Assembly: GCA_028708075.1 (NCBI GenBank)
Contig: JAQVZS010000002.1
Location: 1-64,000, forward strand
Length of the DNA stretch: 64,000 nt
Direction of reading: 5' to 3'
Origin: Massilibacteroides sp.
GTDB lineage: Bacteria; Bacteroidota; Bacteroidia; Bacteroidales; Tannerellaceae
Part shown: positions 19,827-29,428 of the stretch, piece by piece
Layout of the letters: each line of letters opens with the position of its first letter
How positions within the stretch are numbered: position 1 is the first letter of the stretch
The notes under the pieces: generated by a model
Seen by the model: the letters and a program-made list of their open reading frames with translations, nothing else
Told to the model about the DNA's origin: nothing
Database searches by the model: none
Made by a program: the position numbers and the translations under genes

Positions 19827-20315
19827 ATGAAAAAGATAAGTTTGGATGATGAATTTGTGAAGCTTATTCAGGATAACGAAAAGATTATATACAAAGTATG
19901 TTCTGTGTATGTATCCGACGAAACCCCTATGGCTGATCTCTATCAGGATGTCGTTTGTAATTTATGGAAATCATTTACCGGATTCAGGCGTGAGTGCACT
20001 GTTTCTACTTGGATTTACAGAGTCGCACTGAATACCTGTATCTCTGATTTGAGAAAATACATGAAGAGGCCTAAGCATGTATCGCTCTCCTTACTTTCCG
20101 CGCATTTGATTGAGACGAATGAATTGGATGATGCTATTCGCGAAATGTATTGTCTGATCCGCCGTCTTTCTTCTCTTGAAAAAGCGATAGTCCTTCTTTA
20201 TTTAGACGAATATTCTTATCAGGAAATTGCAGATATAACCGGTTTGACACCAACGAATGTGGGGGTAAGGCTGGTACGTATCAAAGAGAAACTCAAAAAA
20301 ATGTCAGGAATTTAA
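19827..20315 (+). CDS. RNA polymerase sigma-70 family (ECF-type) factor
   Basis: Region 2 DLYQDVVCNLWKSFTGFRRECTVSTWIYRVALNTCISDLRK. Region 4 LSSLEKAIVLLYLDEYSYQEIADITGLTPTNVGVRLVRIKEKL. Confidence 0.9.
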   Translation: MKKISLDDEFVKLIQDNEKIIYKVCSVYVSDETPMADLYQDVVCNLWKSFTGFRRECTVSTWIYRVALNTCISDLRKYMKRPKHVSLSLLSAHLIETNELDDAIREMYCLIRRLSSLEKAIVLLYLDEYSYQEIADITGLTPTNVGVRLVRIKEKLKKMSGI

Positions 20316-20326
20316 AAACGTATAAC

Positions 20327-20908
20327 ATGGAACTGGAAGAAATGAAAAAGGTTTGGCAGGCGCTTAGCGAAAAGTTGGATCAGAAAGAAAAACTCAGTGG
20401 TATTCTCATTCATGAAATGTATAAGACGAAAGTGAAAAAGTCGGTAAATATACTCGTTGGCTATGAGATTTTGAGTGCCGTTATTTGTTTGTTGGCTTTA
20501 CCCATAATCGGTTGGGTTTTTTTCGCAAATACTCATTGGCTGTTTCGTTTTTCGATGCTATATTGGGGACTCTTCTCCCTTACAGGCGCAATTTGGAGTG
20601 CTGCCAAGGCAAATTTGTTGTCAAAATTAGATGAGGTAGGCGATATAAAGAATAATATTAAAGTTATTAATACGTATGCTGTTTGGATACGGAAAGAAAA
20701 GCTTTATCTTCTTTTTCCCGTCGTGATCGGGACAATACCACTGACAATCATTTATTGGCTTTACGCGAAGCCCTGGCATTGGGTGTTTATGTTCGCCCTA
20801 TTTGCTTTGGCGATATTTGTCAGTCTTTGGTCGTACAAACGGCTTTATGACCGAAATATTCGGAATATTCAGCAAAACCTGAATGAATTGGCCGAACTTG
20901 ACGATTAA
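20327..20908 (+). CDS. Small multi-TM membrane protein paired with the sigma factor
   Basis: 193 aa with about four TM segments, 11 nt downstream of the sigma factor. Possible anti-sigma-type partner, inferred from position only. Confidence 0.65.
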   Translation: MELEEMKKVWQALSEKLDQKEKLSGILIHEMYKTKVKKSVNILVGYEILSAVICLLALPIIGWVFFANTHWLFRFSMLYWGLFSLTGAIWSAAKANLLSKLDEVGDIKNNIKVINTYAVWIRKEKLYLLFPVVIGTIPLTIIYWLYAKPWHWVFMFALFALAIFVSLWSYKRLYDRNIRNIQQNLNELAELDD

Positions 20909-22767
20909 TATCCCGGATTTTGCGTCATATTAGGATTTAAATTCAATTCACTTAGAGGTATTGGCAATAATAAAAAATGTTCTGAGAGTCCGAAAAATTC
21001 TGTTGCCAAGTTTAAGCGTTTTACAAGCGTAAAATAGCCGTAGTCTAAACCTGGCACATTATTCCAAGTGGCAGCAAGATCTTTTTTTAGATTAGTGTTA
21101 TCTGTCAGCGACTCCATTCCTTTAGCCGTTCGAACGGAATTAATGACTTCCAAAGCTTTGGATGTATTTGCCTGCGTCAATAGATTTTCCGCGTAATTAA
21201 GCAAAATGCCTGAATAGGAAAAGATCGGTAGATATTTTCCTTTTTTCAATTCGGTTGAGAAAGGTGGCTGATCGTCGGATGTTATTATTCCCAAAATGAT
21301 TTCCTTAGTTAATGAATTATATACGTCGGTTGTTTGATTCTCTAGTTCGAAGATTGAACAGTTCAATAGATTATCCAAATAAATAGAGGCATTATTTCCT
21401 TTTTCCAAAGAGATTGTTGTCAAGATTGCGTCAGCAACAGGAGCGGGGATAACGGGGTTCGAATAGGAATAAACTTCGTTTGGCAAATATTGTTTTACGT
21501 CAGCCAAATCATTTTCCAAATAGGTGAAGATATCGTTTTTGGGGGTACGAGAAACATAAATATTATCATCTATTCCCATTGTTTTTGTGATTAAAGGCAT
21601 ATCTCCCCAATGCTGTACCATGTCGATATATAATAAAGCCCTTAGTGTTTTAGCCGTGGCAATATAAGGCTTCGGGTCGTACAACAAAGATTCTCTGTTT
21701 AACCCTTCCAGTATAAAATTGAGCTGATGTATTGCTCTGTACGTAGCAGCAAATGCATTTTGAACATATGAACTACTTTCGTCAATTGTCTCTCCCTTAG
21801 ATCGTTTTGCATCTAAAACCAGAATGTATTGTACATAGGATCGTACTTTTTCATAGGTGTTCGTTAGAATACTTTGGGTATTTTCTTCTTTTTCAAAAAT
21901 ACTTTCTTCCGGTAATGGGGTAGAGGGTTCATTGATAAATTTATCTTCTTCGTTTAGCGTACCGTCTCCGTTCCGGTCGATATATTTCCATACATCGCTT
22001 AATTCAAGAGTATAACCTTTTTCATGATAATAATTGACCAGATTCTCTTTTACAGTTTCTGAGTTTATATTGGCATTACTGTATTTTATCTCATTTAATA
22101 GCGTATTATCTTCTATTTTTCCATTTTCAGCAAAATTATTGCTAAGCATAGCAATAAACTGCGAAAACTCACTTTCTTTTTTGCCTTCCAAAAGAACAGA
22201 CGAAATAGCTAAAAGAGCCGTTGACGCGTCCGAATTATCGGTGAAGCTAATGTCCTCGAAGTCGGAGAAATCTTGTGTAATAAAGAAACTGTTTAGTAAT
22301 TCTTTTTGGGCTTGTTTTTTGGCTTCGGCAAACGATTTTTCTTCCGTTACTAATTTTTTGATTCTTTTATATTCCAGATGAGTCAGAATATTTACGTTGA
22401 TTTTTTCTTTTTGTGTGATATCTGCAAGTGCGTTTAGTTTGATTTGTGAATCCGATAAACTATTTCTGTATTCATTAAAGAAATAGCCGCTAATTTCTAT
22501 TTCGACGAATGGGCTTGTGAGACTCATTTTCGTATCAAATGAAAAACTTCCGATATCGTCTGTTGTTTCTGTTGAGAAGATGTTGGTTCCTGTTTGTTGA
22601 AGTTGTTCGTTCAGCTCGTAGAGGGTAACTTTAGATCCTGTAATAAAAGGGCCTTTTTCTATTTTTCCTTGAAGATGCTTTTTTGTAATAGTTCTATTTT
22701 GATTTTCGTCCTTATCACAAGAAGCGAATAGAAACAAAGCAATGACAGGTAAAAAAAATATTTTCAT
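20905..22767 (-). CDS. Chimeric lipoprotein: N-terminal regulatory-like domain, EF-hand-like loop, C-terminal RagB/SusD domain
   Basis: Lipobox LFLFASCDKD. DRNGDGTLNEED loop at about aa 264-275. SusD-like AKTLRALLYIDMVQHWGDMPLITKTMG, LNYAENLLTQANTSKALEVINSVRTAKGM, FLLLPIPLSELNLNPNMTQNPGY. Confidence 0.8.
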   Translation of the reverse strand: MKIFFLPVIALFLFASCDKDENQNRTITKKHLQGKIEKGPFITGSKVTLYELNEQLQQTGTNIFSTETTDDIGSFSFDTKMSLTSPFVEIEISGYFFNEYRNSLSDSQIKLNALADITQKEKINVNILTHLEYKRIKKLVTEEKSFAEAKKQAQKELLNSFFITQDFSDFEDISFTDNSDASTALLAISSVLLEGKKESEFSQFIAMLSNNFAENGKIEDNTLLNEIKYSNANINSETVKENLVNYYHEKGYTLELSDVWKYIDRNGDGTLNEEDKFINEPSTPLPEESIFEKEENTQSILTNTYEKVRSYVQYILVLDAKRSKGETIDESSSYVQNAFAATYRAIHQLNFILEGLNRESLLYDPKPYIATAKTLRALLYIDMVQHWGDMPLITKTMGIDDNIYVSRTPKNDIFTYLENDLADVKQYLPNEVYSYSNPVIPAPVADAILTTISLEKGNNASIYLDNLLNCSIFELENQTTDVYNSLTKEIILGIITSDDQPPFSTELKKGKYLPIFSYSGILLNYAENLLTQANTSKALEVINSVRTAKGMESLTDNTNLKKDLAATWNNVPGLDYGYFTLVKRLNLATEFFGLSEHFLLLPIPLSELNLNPNMTQNPGY

Positions 22768-22839
22768 CTAAAACAGATTTTTAGCCATTAAGCAATTAAT
22801 GTCTGGTTGAAAGTCTCTTATTGTACAAATTTATTTTTA

Positions 22840-22847
22840 CAAAGGTA
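22840..22847 (-). promoter_or_regulatory. Bacteroidales -7 element (TACCTTTG) upstream of the SusD-like gene
   Basis: caaaggta on + is TACCTTTG on -, matching TAnnTTTG. Confidence 0.45.
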
Positions 22848-22911
22848 AGCTTTTCTATTTATAATTCGTTTTTGTCTATATTTAAAAAGCAGAATATAAT
22901 ATATCGAAGTT

Positions 22912-23736
22912 ATGAGAAAACTATTAACGTTGTGTTTCTTGTTTTTGTTTCTTGCTGCAGTTGTTGGTTGTGGCGGAAAAAATAATGAAGGAAAAGATCT
23001 AATTGATGACCTGACGATTCCTGATGGATATAAGTTAGTTTGGCATGACGAATTTGATGAAGGTTCGGAACCGGGAGCGAATTGGTGGTATGAGACTGGG
23101 GATGGGGGATGGGGAAATAACGAATTACAGCATTATGTAGCTGGGAAACTGGGTGAGGAAAGGTTGGCGACGGTGAAAGATGGTGTATTAACAATTACTG
23201 CCCAAAAGATTGACGGTAAAATATATTCAATTCGTATGAATACTGTGGAAGGGTGGCAATATGGTTATTTTGAAGCGCGTTTGAGACTGCCGGTAGGAAA
23301 AGGAACCTGGCCTGCGTTTTGGATGATGCCTAAAAATTTTACAGCTTGGCCTGATGATGGGGAAATCGACATTATGGAAGAGGTTGGTTATAATCCGGAT
23401 TATGTTTCTTCGTCTATCCATTGCAAATCATATTATCATACTATCGGGACGCAAAAGACGAAGGAAGTATTTCTTCCCGGCGCACAAACGGAATTTCATG
23501 TCTATGCCTTGGAATGGACAGCGGATTTTATTCGGACGTTCGTGGACGGTAGGGAGTTGTTTTATTTCCCAAACGACAAGATGGGTAATAAAGACACGTG
23601 GCCGTTTGATGCCCCCTTTTATTTGAAACTAAATCTGGCCTGGGGCGGAAATTGGGGCGGAGCGCGGGGTGTGGACGAATCTGTGCTTCCTGCAACTTAC
23701 GATATAGATTATATACGTGTATTTCAGAAAAAATAA
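22912..23736 (+). CDS. GH16 family glycoside hydrolase (laminarinase/beta-glucanase-like) lipoprotein
   Basis: Lipobox AVVGCGG. WHDEFDEG, NNELQHYV, catalytic DDGEIDIMEEVGYNPDYVSSSIHC, C-terminal YDIDYIRVFQKK. Confidence 0.92.
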   Translation: MRKLLTLCFLFLFLAAVVGCGGKNNEGKDLIDDLTIPDGYKLVWHDEFDEGSEPGANWWYETGDGGWGNNELQHYVAGKLGEERLATVKDGVLTITAQKIDGKIYSIRMNTVEGWQYGYFEARLRLPVGKGTWPAFWMMPKNFTAWPDDGEIDIMEEVGYNPDYVSSSIHCKSYYHTIGTQKTKEVFLPGAQTEFHVYALEWTADFIRTFVDGRELFYFPNDKMGNKDTWPFDAPFYLKLNLAWGGNWGGARGVDESVLPATYDIDYIRVFQKK

Positions 23737-23747
23737 AATTGAGTTTT

Positions 23748-24626
23748 TTAGTTCCTTTCTGCCATGTAAACACCGCTCAGGATTAGTATGCAGCCTATGA
23801 TGGCGATCCAGGTGATCGGTTCGTCGATTACTAACGCCGACGTAAACAGGGTGATAAGTGGAGTTAGGTAAAGATAATTGGACGCGCGCATGGTACCGAT
23901 CCGTTTCACGGCCAGGTTCCACATCATGTAGCAAAGCATCGAGGCGATTAATCCTAAGAACAGTAGGTTCATCAGTACGACCGGGCGAACGAATACCGCC
24001 AGATCGAAAGGCGCAGTCCGTACCAGCAACATCGGTAAAATAGTGGCAACGCCATAGAAGAAAACTTTCCGGGTGATAAATGCTGTCGGATAGCGGTTGC
24101 TTAATTTCCTGAAAATAATACAATAAAAAGCCCACATAAACGCTGCGGTAAGAGTGAGGAGGTCTCCCAGAGGAGAGAGTTTAAGCATAAAGCTTCCGTT
24201 GAAAATAACGAAAGCAACGCCGAGCAATGCGATTAATGAGCCGATAATAAAAGATTTTCTTGGCTTTTCCCGTTTGTCAATTAAAAATTGAACGAAGGCT
24301 GTAATAATAGGAGTTGCACTGATGATCAGTCCGACGTTGGATGCCAGGGTTAGTTCCAATGCTGTATTTTCTGCCAAAAAATAAAGAGATCCACCGGTCA
24401 AGCCAGATAAAACAAACAAAGATTCATCTTTTAGATTGTCTGCCCATAATTTACGAGGTGAAATCAGCCAGATACAGAGATAGGCCATGGCAAAGCGGTA
24501 AATGAGAATTTCTACAGGAGTAAGGCTGTTATTGATAAGCACTTTGGTAGAAACGAATGTCGTTCCCCAAATAATACAGGTCAGGATAGCCATTAAATGG
24601 CCTCCGTACGTTCTTGGCAGGTTCAT
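23748..24626 (-). CDS. DMT-family (EamA) transporter
   Basis: Ten-TM EamA repeat: MAILTCIIWGTTFVSTKVLI, SNYLYLTPLITLFTSALVIDEPITWIAIIGCILILSGVYMAE. Confidence 0.9.
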   Translation of the reverse strand: MNLPRTYGGHLMAILTCIIWGTTFVSTKVLINNSLTPVEILIYRFAMAYLCIWLISPRKLWADNLKDESLFVLSGLTGGSLYFLAENTALELTLASNVGLIISATPIITAFVQFLIDKREKPRKSFIIGSLIALLGVAFVIFNGSFMLKLSPLGDLLTLTAAFMWAFYCIIFRKLSNRYPTAFITRKVFFYGVATILPMLLVRTAPFDLAVFVRPVVLMNLLFLGLIASMLCYMMWNLAVKRIGTMRASNYLYLTPLITLFTSALVIDEPITWIAIIGCILILSGVYMAERN

Positions 24627-24657
24627 AAGTAGGCTTGTTCTATTCTGAATTATACGA

Positions 24658-24665
24658 CAAAGATA
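24658..24665 (-). promoter_or_regulatory. Bacteroidales -7 element (TATCTTTG) upstream of the EamA transporter
   Basis: caaagata on + is TATCTTTG on -, 32 nt from the start codon. Confidence 0.45.
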
Positions 24666-24841
24666 CGTTTTTGTAAACTATCCGATGTTTTTTTCTATTT
24701 ATCCCTATAAAAATTTAAAAACAATACACCTTTTTTCTATTTGCATATATGATAGAAATAGGCTTTGACGTCAATCAAAAAAAGATAGGAGAATTATATA
24801 AAAAAGATTGGACTGAAAGCAAAAGAAGGCCGGCCATGAAG

Positions 24842-25921
24842 TCAACCTGAAAAATATTCAGACGGAGTTTTACCCGTATATTGTTTAAAATTCCGAAGGG
24901 CAGTAGTTCGTGAACGAAAACCTACATCATAAAACGCATCCTGATAATTGACAAACTCTTTATTATGAACGTGCTGGATAAAATCTTCAATACGCAAGGT
25001 ATTGATATAAGTATTGAAGCTACTATAACCTAACTCGTGTAAGGCTTTTGAAAGTGTAGTTCGGTTAGTAAAAAGCGAACGAGCTAACATATTCAATGAA
25101 ATATCCGGATTTCGATAATCACAGGTTTGCTCCATATAAAGAATTATTCTCTTACATAAAGGATTCTGTTTAACTGACAATTTATCAGAATGAGAAATCT
25201 TGTAAATATTCGGAATATTTGTTTGTTCTATAAGAGTCGGGCGTAGTTCTATCAACCGTTCAAACAGTTCCATATAAGCAATATAAAGGCTGCATCCCAC
25301 GCTCGCATAATAATATAAGGTTTTAATTAACAGAGAATCAAATACGAGTAAAACTTCATACGCCATAATGTTGAGGGTAAAACAAAACAAATATTTCCGT
25401 ATCCATATTTTATCGGTATTATTATAACGTCGTGTATAAGGAATAGCAAATATGAATAATGCCGGAGTAAAAAGCAAGATGGAAAGTAGAAAGCGAAACC
25501 AAACCTGGAACGTTTCTGCCTCAGAAACCATTTGAAACAAAGAATGATAAGGATGAAAAGTAACTCCTATCTGTCTACACATAATATAAATAGCGACCAA
25601 CAATAACCAGGGACTATATAGCCAGATTATTCTTCGGCAATTAAGAAAGCCTGGAGAAATGACTTCGATAGGATACATAATATATGAAATAACCATAAAG
25701 ATAGCCAATAGCAACATAGGCACAGAAATAACCAACTTCGGTTCTTCTCCGTGGCAGAGAGTAAAAAATCTCGTTATATAATTACCTACTGAAAACAGAA
25801 TTATACACGCCAAAATAACGCGCGAACGTTCCCCTTTTTTTCTCTGTACGAAGACTAACAAAGAGGTGAGTAGGCAGACAATTGCTGAGGCAAACGTTGT
25901 GGCGAAATATAAACTTTGCAT
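24842..25921 (-). CDS. AraC-family regulator with multi-TM N-terminal domain
   Basis: Several N-terminal TM helices. C-terminal AraC HTH: ISLNMLARSLFTNRTTLSKALHELGYSSFNTYINTLRIED...FYDVGFRSRTTALRNFKQYTGKTPSEYF. Confidence 0.88.
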   Translation of the reverse strand: MQSLYFATTFASAIVCLLTSLLVFVQRKKGERSRVILACIILFSVGNYITRFFTLCHGEEPKLVISVPMLLLAIFMVISYIMYPIEVISPGFLNCRRIIWLYSPWLLLVAIYIMCRQIGVTFHPYHSLFQMVSEAETFQVWFRFLLSILLFTPALFIFAIPYTRRYNNTDKIWIRKYLFCFTLNIMAYEVLLVFDSLLIKTLYYYASVGCSLYIAYMELFERLIELRPTLIEQTNIPNIYKISHSDKLSVKQNPLCKRIILYMEQTCDYRNPDISLNMLARSLFTNRTTLSKALHELGYSSFNTYINTLRIEDFIQHVHNKEFVNYQDAFYDVGFRSRTTALRNFKQYTGKTPSEYFSG

Positions 25922-26106
25922 AACAAGGCGTAAAGTTAATATTGAATTAGAAAGTTAGGCTTAATCAGAATTCAAAAATCTTCACATTGTGTATTTATGA
26001 AACATAGTTTTTGTAATTATGAAACATCTGCTCTTGAAACTCAAACTACTTTTGCCCTATATCTTTTCCCAGATTACATAATTTACTATTTGATATTTAT
26101 TATATA

Positions 26107-27471
26107 ATGAAAAAAAATTATTTATTATTTTTATTAATTGCCTCTGCTATTGTAGGTGTGTCGTGCAGTTCTGATGATGAGGACATTATTTCCACAAATC
26201 CTTTCGACAACAGTGAAATCGCCAGTAACGATCGGAACAAGATCGTTATAATCAGCGACCTTCATCTTGGAAACGACTTGGAGTATTCTGAAAATGTGAA
26301 ACACCTGAAACGTCTGGAGGAGTTTCTTAATGAAGTGCGGTCATCTGTCAGCATCAAGGAATTAATAATGAATGGCGATATACTTGACGAATGGTATATC
26401 CCTACTCGGTTAGATAGTTATGGAGGAGGCACACAAGCTGATTTCGTCAGGAAAACGGTAGCAGCCAATCAGGAAATCTTCGATGTGCTGAATGGTATTA
26501 TCAAAGATGGTAAGATAAAACTTACTTATATACCAGGAAATCACGACATGGGTTTTTCGCCTGAAAATGTGGATATTGCAATGCCCGGTATAAATCAGGC
26601 TCGTGATGCAGGTGAACAGTTTGGTGTGGGTACTTATCATCCCGACGACTATCCGGAGATCGCTATTGAACATGGTCATTGTTACGACTTTTTCTGCGCA
26701 ATTACTCCAAATGCGAACGAAGAAGAAGCTCCCGGAGCAACTTTACCTCCCGGATATTTCTTTGCTCGTATTGCTGCCAATTCATTTACTGATCCTACAA
26801 CCCATGAGGAAGCGACAAAAGTTCCCAATGTGACACTAAATAATGCGGATAATGCCGAACAGTATAGCAAACACATTTATTATACATTATGGAAAAAGGT
26901 TATGGAAGATGTTATCTACGTAAAAGACAATTTTTATGATTCAATCATTAAAACAAACGTAGGTAATTATACAAAGACTTATGCGATAAATGATATACTC
27001 CCGTATAACAGCGAAACAGACGGTAGTATCCAGATAAATTTGTACAATGATTTATTTACTCAGGATAATTGGGATGAACGTGAAAAGTATAATAATGCCT
27101 CTGTTATGACAAAGATTAACGAAGCAATAGTTGGTAGTTTGGAAACATCGTTTATTGACGATCAGGCAAACGTTCAATATTTCCAGAATTCTGAATCGAA
27201 TACCCGAATCGTAATATTTGGACATACTCATATTCCTATGATCAAATCATTTACAAATTTGCAAGGGGAGACGTGTGTTTATGTCAATTCCGGTACTTGG
27301 GAAGATCAGAAAACGCGAGATAAAAGCGCTGCGATTGAACAGGATACGCTAAAAATGAATTTTGTAACTATTGAACCTGTCAAAACAAACAAAGAAAAAT
27401 TGCAGGTTGCTTTGTATCAATATCGTTATGGCGAACATTTGTTAGTAGAGAATAAAGAAGTAGATCTATAA
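26107..27471 (+). CDS. Metallophosphoesterase lipoprotein
   Basis: Lipobox GVSCSSDDED. Calcineurin-like motifs VIISDLHLGND, MNGDILDEW, YIPGNHDMG, EHGHCYDFF, IFGHTHIPM. Confidence 0.88.
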   Translation: MKKNYLLFLLIASAIVGVSCSSDDEDIISTNPFDNSEIASNDRNKIVIISDLHLGNDLEYSENVKHLKRLEEFLNEVRSSVSIKELIMNGDILDEWYIPTRLDSYGGGTQADFVRKTVAANQEIFDVLNGIIKDGKIKLTYIPGNHDMGFSPENVDIAMPGINQARDAGEQFGVGTYHPDDYPEIAIEHGHCYDFFCAITPNANEEEAPGATLPPGYFFARIAANSFTDPTTHEEATKVPNVTLNNADNAEQYSKHIYYTLWKKVMEDVIYVKDNFYDSIIKTNVGNYTKTYAINDILPYNSETDGSIQINLYNDLFTQDNWDEREKYNNASVMTKINEAIVGSLETSFIDDQANVQYFQNSESNTRIVIFGHTHIPMIKSFTNLQGETCVYVNSGTWEDQKTRDKSAAIEQDTLKMNFVTIEPVKTNKEKLQVALYQYRYGEHLLVENKEVDL

Positions 27472-27498
27472 CACGCTTCATCTATTGCATTCTATGTC

Positions 27499-27539
27499 AT
27501 TGCCAACCCTTAATTCCTCATCAGAATGGGGTTGGCAAT
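27499..27539 (+). terminator. Hairpin terminator-like inverted repeat after the metallophosphoesterase
   Basis: ATTGCCAACCC (27499-27509) and GGGTTGGCAAT (27529-27539), an 11-bp perfect stem with 19-nt loop. The trailing T-run is weak. Confidence 0.6.
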
Positions 27540-27576
27540 TTCTATCACAGTATACGATGCTGTCCGCTTATTACGC

Positions 27577-28026
27577 TCAGGAGAGCAGTTTTTTGACGGT
27601 TTCAGAGATGAGACGGCCTTCGGCTTTTCCGGCTAAAGCTTTGGTTGCGGTACCCATGACTTTTCCCATATCGCCCGGACCGGTTGCACCGACCTGCGTA
27701 ATGATTTCGCTCAATGCGATTTCGAGTTCTTCCACACTCATTTGTTTAGGAAGATAAGCTTCCAGACAGATCACTTCCGCTAATTCGTTCTCTGCCAATT
27801 CGGGGCGCCCCTGCGACGCGTAGATTTCCGCACTTTCTTTCCGTTGTTTTACCATCTTTTGTAAGATTTTGATGGCTGCGTCGTCTGTTAATTCTCCGTC
27901 ACTACCTTTGGCCGTTTTTGCTTCTAAAAATTCTTTCTTAACGCCACGAAGTGCTTGGAGGCGGACTTTATCTTTTGCCAGCATCGCTTCTTTGATATCT
28001 ACACTTACACGATCAAACAGATTCAT
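27577..28026 (-). CDS. yqeY: GatB/YqeY domain-containing protein
   Basis: MNLFDRVSVDIKEAMLAKDKVRLQALRGVKKEFLEA...QVGATGPGDMGKVMGTATKALAGKAEGRLISETVKKLL. Confidence 0.92.
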   Translation of the reverse strand: MNLFDRVSVDIKEAMLAKDKVRLQALRGVKKEFLEAKTAKGSDGELTDDAAIKILQKMVKQRKESAEIYASQGRPELAENELAEVICLEAYLPKQMSVEELEIALSEIITQVGATGPGDMGKVMGTATKALAGKAEGRLISETVKKLLS

Positions 28027-28052
28027 ATGTTTATTTTTTTAAGTTGATAATA

Positions 28053-29411
28053 TTAAAATCGTATGATTCGGTTGTTTTTTTGTTGGGTATTATCCGGTAT
28101 GTTTTCGGACAGAGATTGTTCCACAGGTAAATCTTCGTCCGGTTTGATTTCGCCGGTTGTTTTATGCCGATTACGGGAAAAAAGCTTCGGATCGCGGTTG
28201 TAAGTAGGATGTTCTTCCAACAGAGCAATGAGCGCATCGTCATCCATTTCTTCCGGCGTCAAGATGAACGATTTTGCCCGTAAAGAGTTCCCCATTTTGT
28301 TTCCGAGACCTTTGTAAAATTTGTCGATCAACTCTTGCTCCTCCTTTTCTTTTTGAATCCGGCGTTTTTCCTGATCCCGTTCTTCTTCTGTTCCGTAAAC
28401 GAGTGTATTCCGGTGTTCTTCTGCGATTTCCGGAATATCATCTGTTCCGAATCCGGTAGCAAGGATGGTGATTTTGACCTGATCATCCAGAGATTCGTCG
28501 ATTGCTGTCCCCCAAATTACATCAATATCGCGGCTGAAATGAGACATAAAATCATGTACATCATTTATTTCTTCCATTAACAGTTCTGCTTTTGTACTAT
28601 AACATACGTTTAGCAAAATTTTTCGGGCATCAAACACATCGTTGTTATTCAAAAGAGGTGAATTTAGTGCGTCTTCAATCGCTTTACGAACGCGGTTGTC
28701 GCCTTTTCCGTATCCGTTACTCATCAATGCCACTCCACCATCTTTCATCGTGGTGTTGACATCAGCAAAGTCGAGATTGATGATTCCAGGGACGGTAATG
28801 ATTTCTGCAATACTTTTGGCTGCAATCGTGAGTGTGTCGTCGGCCTTTCCAAATGCATTCGTGATGGTCAGGTCGGAATAAATTTGCCGTAGACGTTCGT
28901 TGCTGATGACTAAAAGCGCGTCTACGTTTTTACTGATTTCTTCTACGCCTCTCAAGGCTTGTATGATCTTTCTTTTTCCTTCGAAAATGAAAGGGATGGT
29001 AACAATCCCTACCGTCAAAATCCCCATTGATTTAGCAACACGGGCGATGACGGGTGCAGCGCCGGTACCGGTACCTCCGCCCATTCCAGCCGTGATGAAT
29101 ACCATTTTGGTTTCATCGCTAAGCATTTTATGGATATCATCCAGACTTTCTTCTGCAGCCATCATTGCTTTTTCTGGTTTGTTACCAGCTCCTAGCCCTT
29201 GGGTTACTTCACGTCCGAGCGTGATTTTGACGGGTACTTCCGAACGCCTTAATGCTTGGTTGTCTGTATTGCAGAGTACAAACGAGACATCATGTATGCC
29301 TTCTTTATACATGTGTGTTACGGCGTTTCCACCGCCGCCACCGACTCCGATTACTTTGATGATATTCTGTGAATCTTTAGGTAGATTGAAATCTAATATT
29401 TTGTCGTCCAT
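28053..29411 (-). CDS. ftsZ: Cell division protein FtsZ
   Basis: IKVIGVGGGGGNAVTHMY, VFITAGMGGGTGTGAAPVIARVAKSMGILTVGIVTIPF. Confidence 0.98.
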   Translation of the reverse strand: MDDKILDFNLPKDSQNIIKVIGVGGGGGNAVTHMYKEGIHDVSFVLCNTDNQALRRSEVPVKITLGREVTQGLGAGNKPEKAMMAAEESLDDIHKMLSDETKMVFITAGMGGGTGTGAAPVIARVAKSMGILTVGIVTIPFIFEGKRKIIQALRGVEEISKNVDALLVISNERLRQIYSDLTITNAFGKADDTLTIAAKSIAEIITVPGIINLDFADVNTTMKDGGVALMSNGYGKGDNRVRKAIEDALNSPLLNNNDVFDARKILLNVCYSTKAELLMEEINDVHDFMSHFSRDIDVIWGTAIDESLDDQVKITILATGFGTDDIPEIAEEHRNTLVYGTEEERDQEKRRIQKEKEEQELIDKFYKGLGNKMGNSLRAKSFILTPEEMDDDALIALLEEHPTYNRDPKLFSRNRHKTTGEIKPDEDLPVEQSLSENIPDNTQQKNNRIIRF

Positions 29412-29428
29412 CGTTTTCGGCTTTTAAA

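Noticed and set aside
22910-24135. Overlapping ORFs 22910-23194, 23227-23421, 23354-23626, 23528-23773, 23629-24135
   Set aside because: Alternate frames of GH16 and EamA genes, which have clear motifs.
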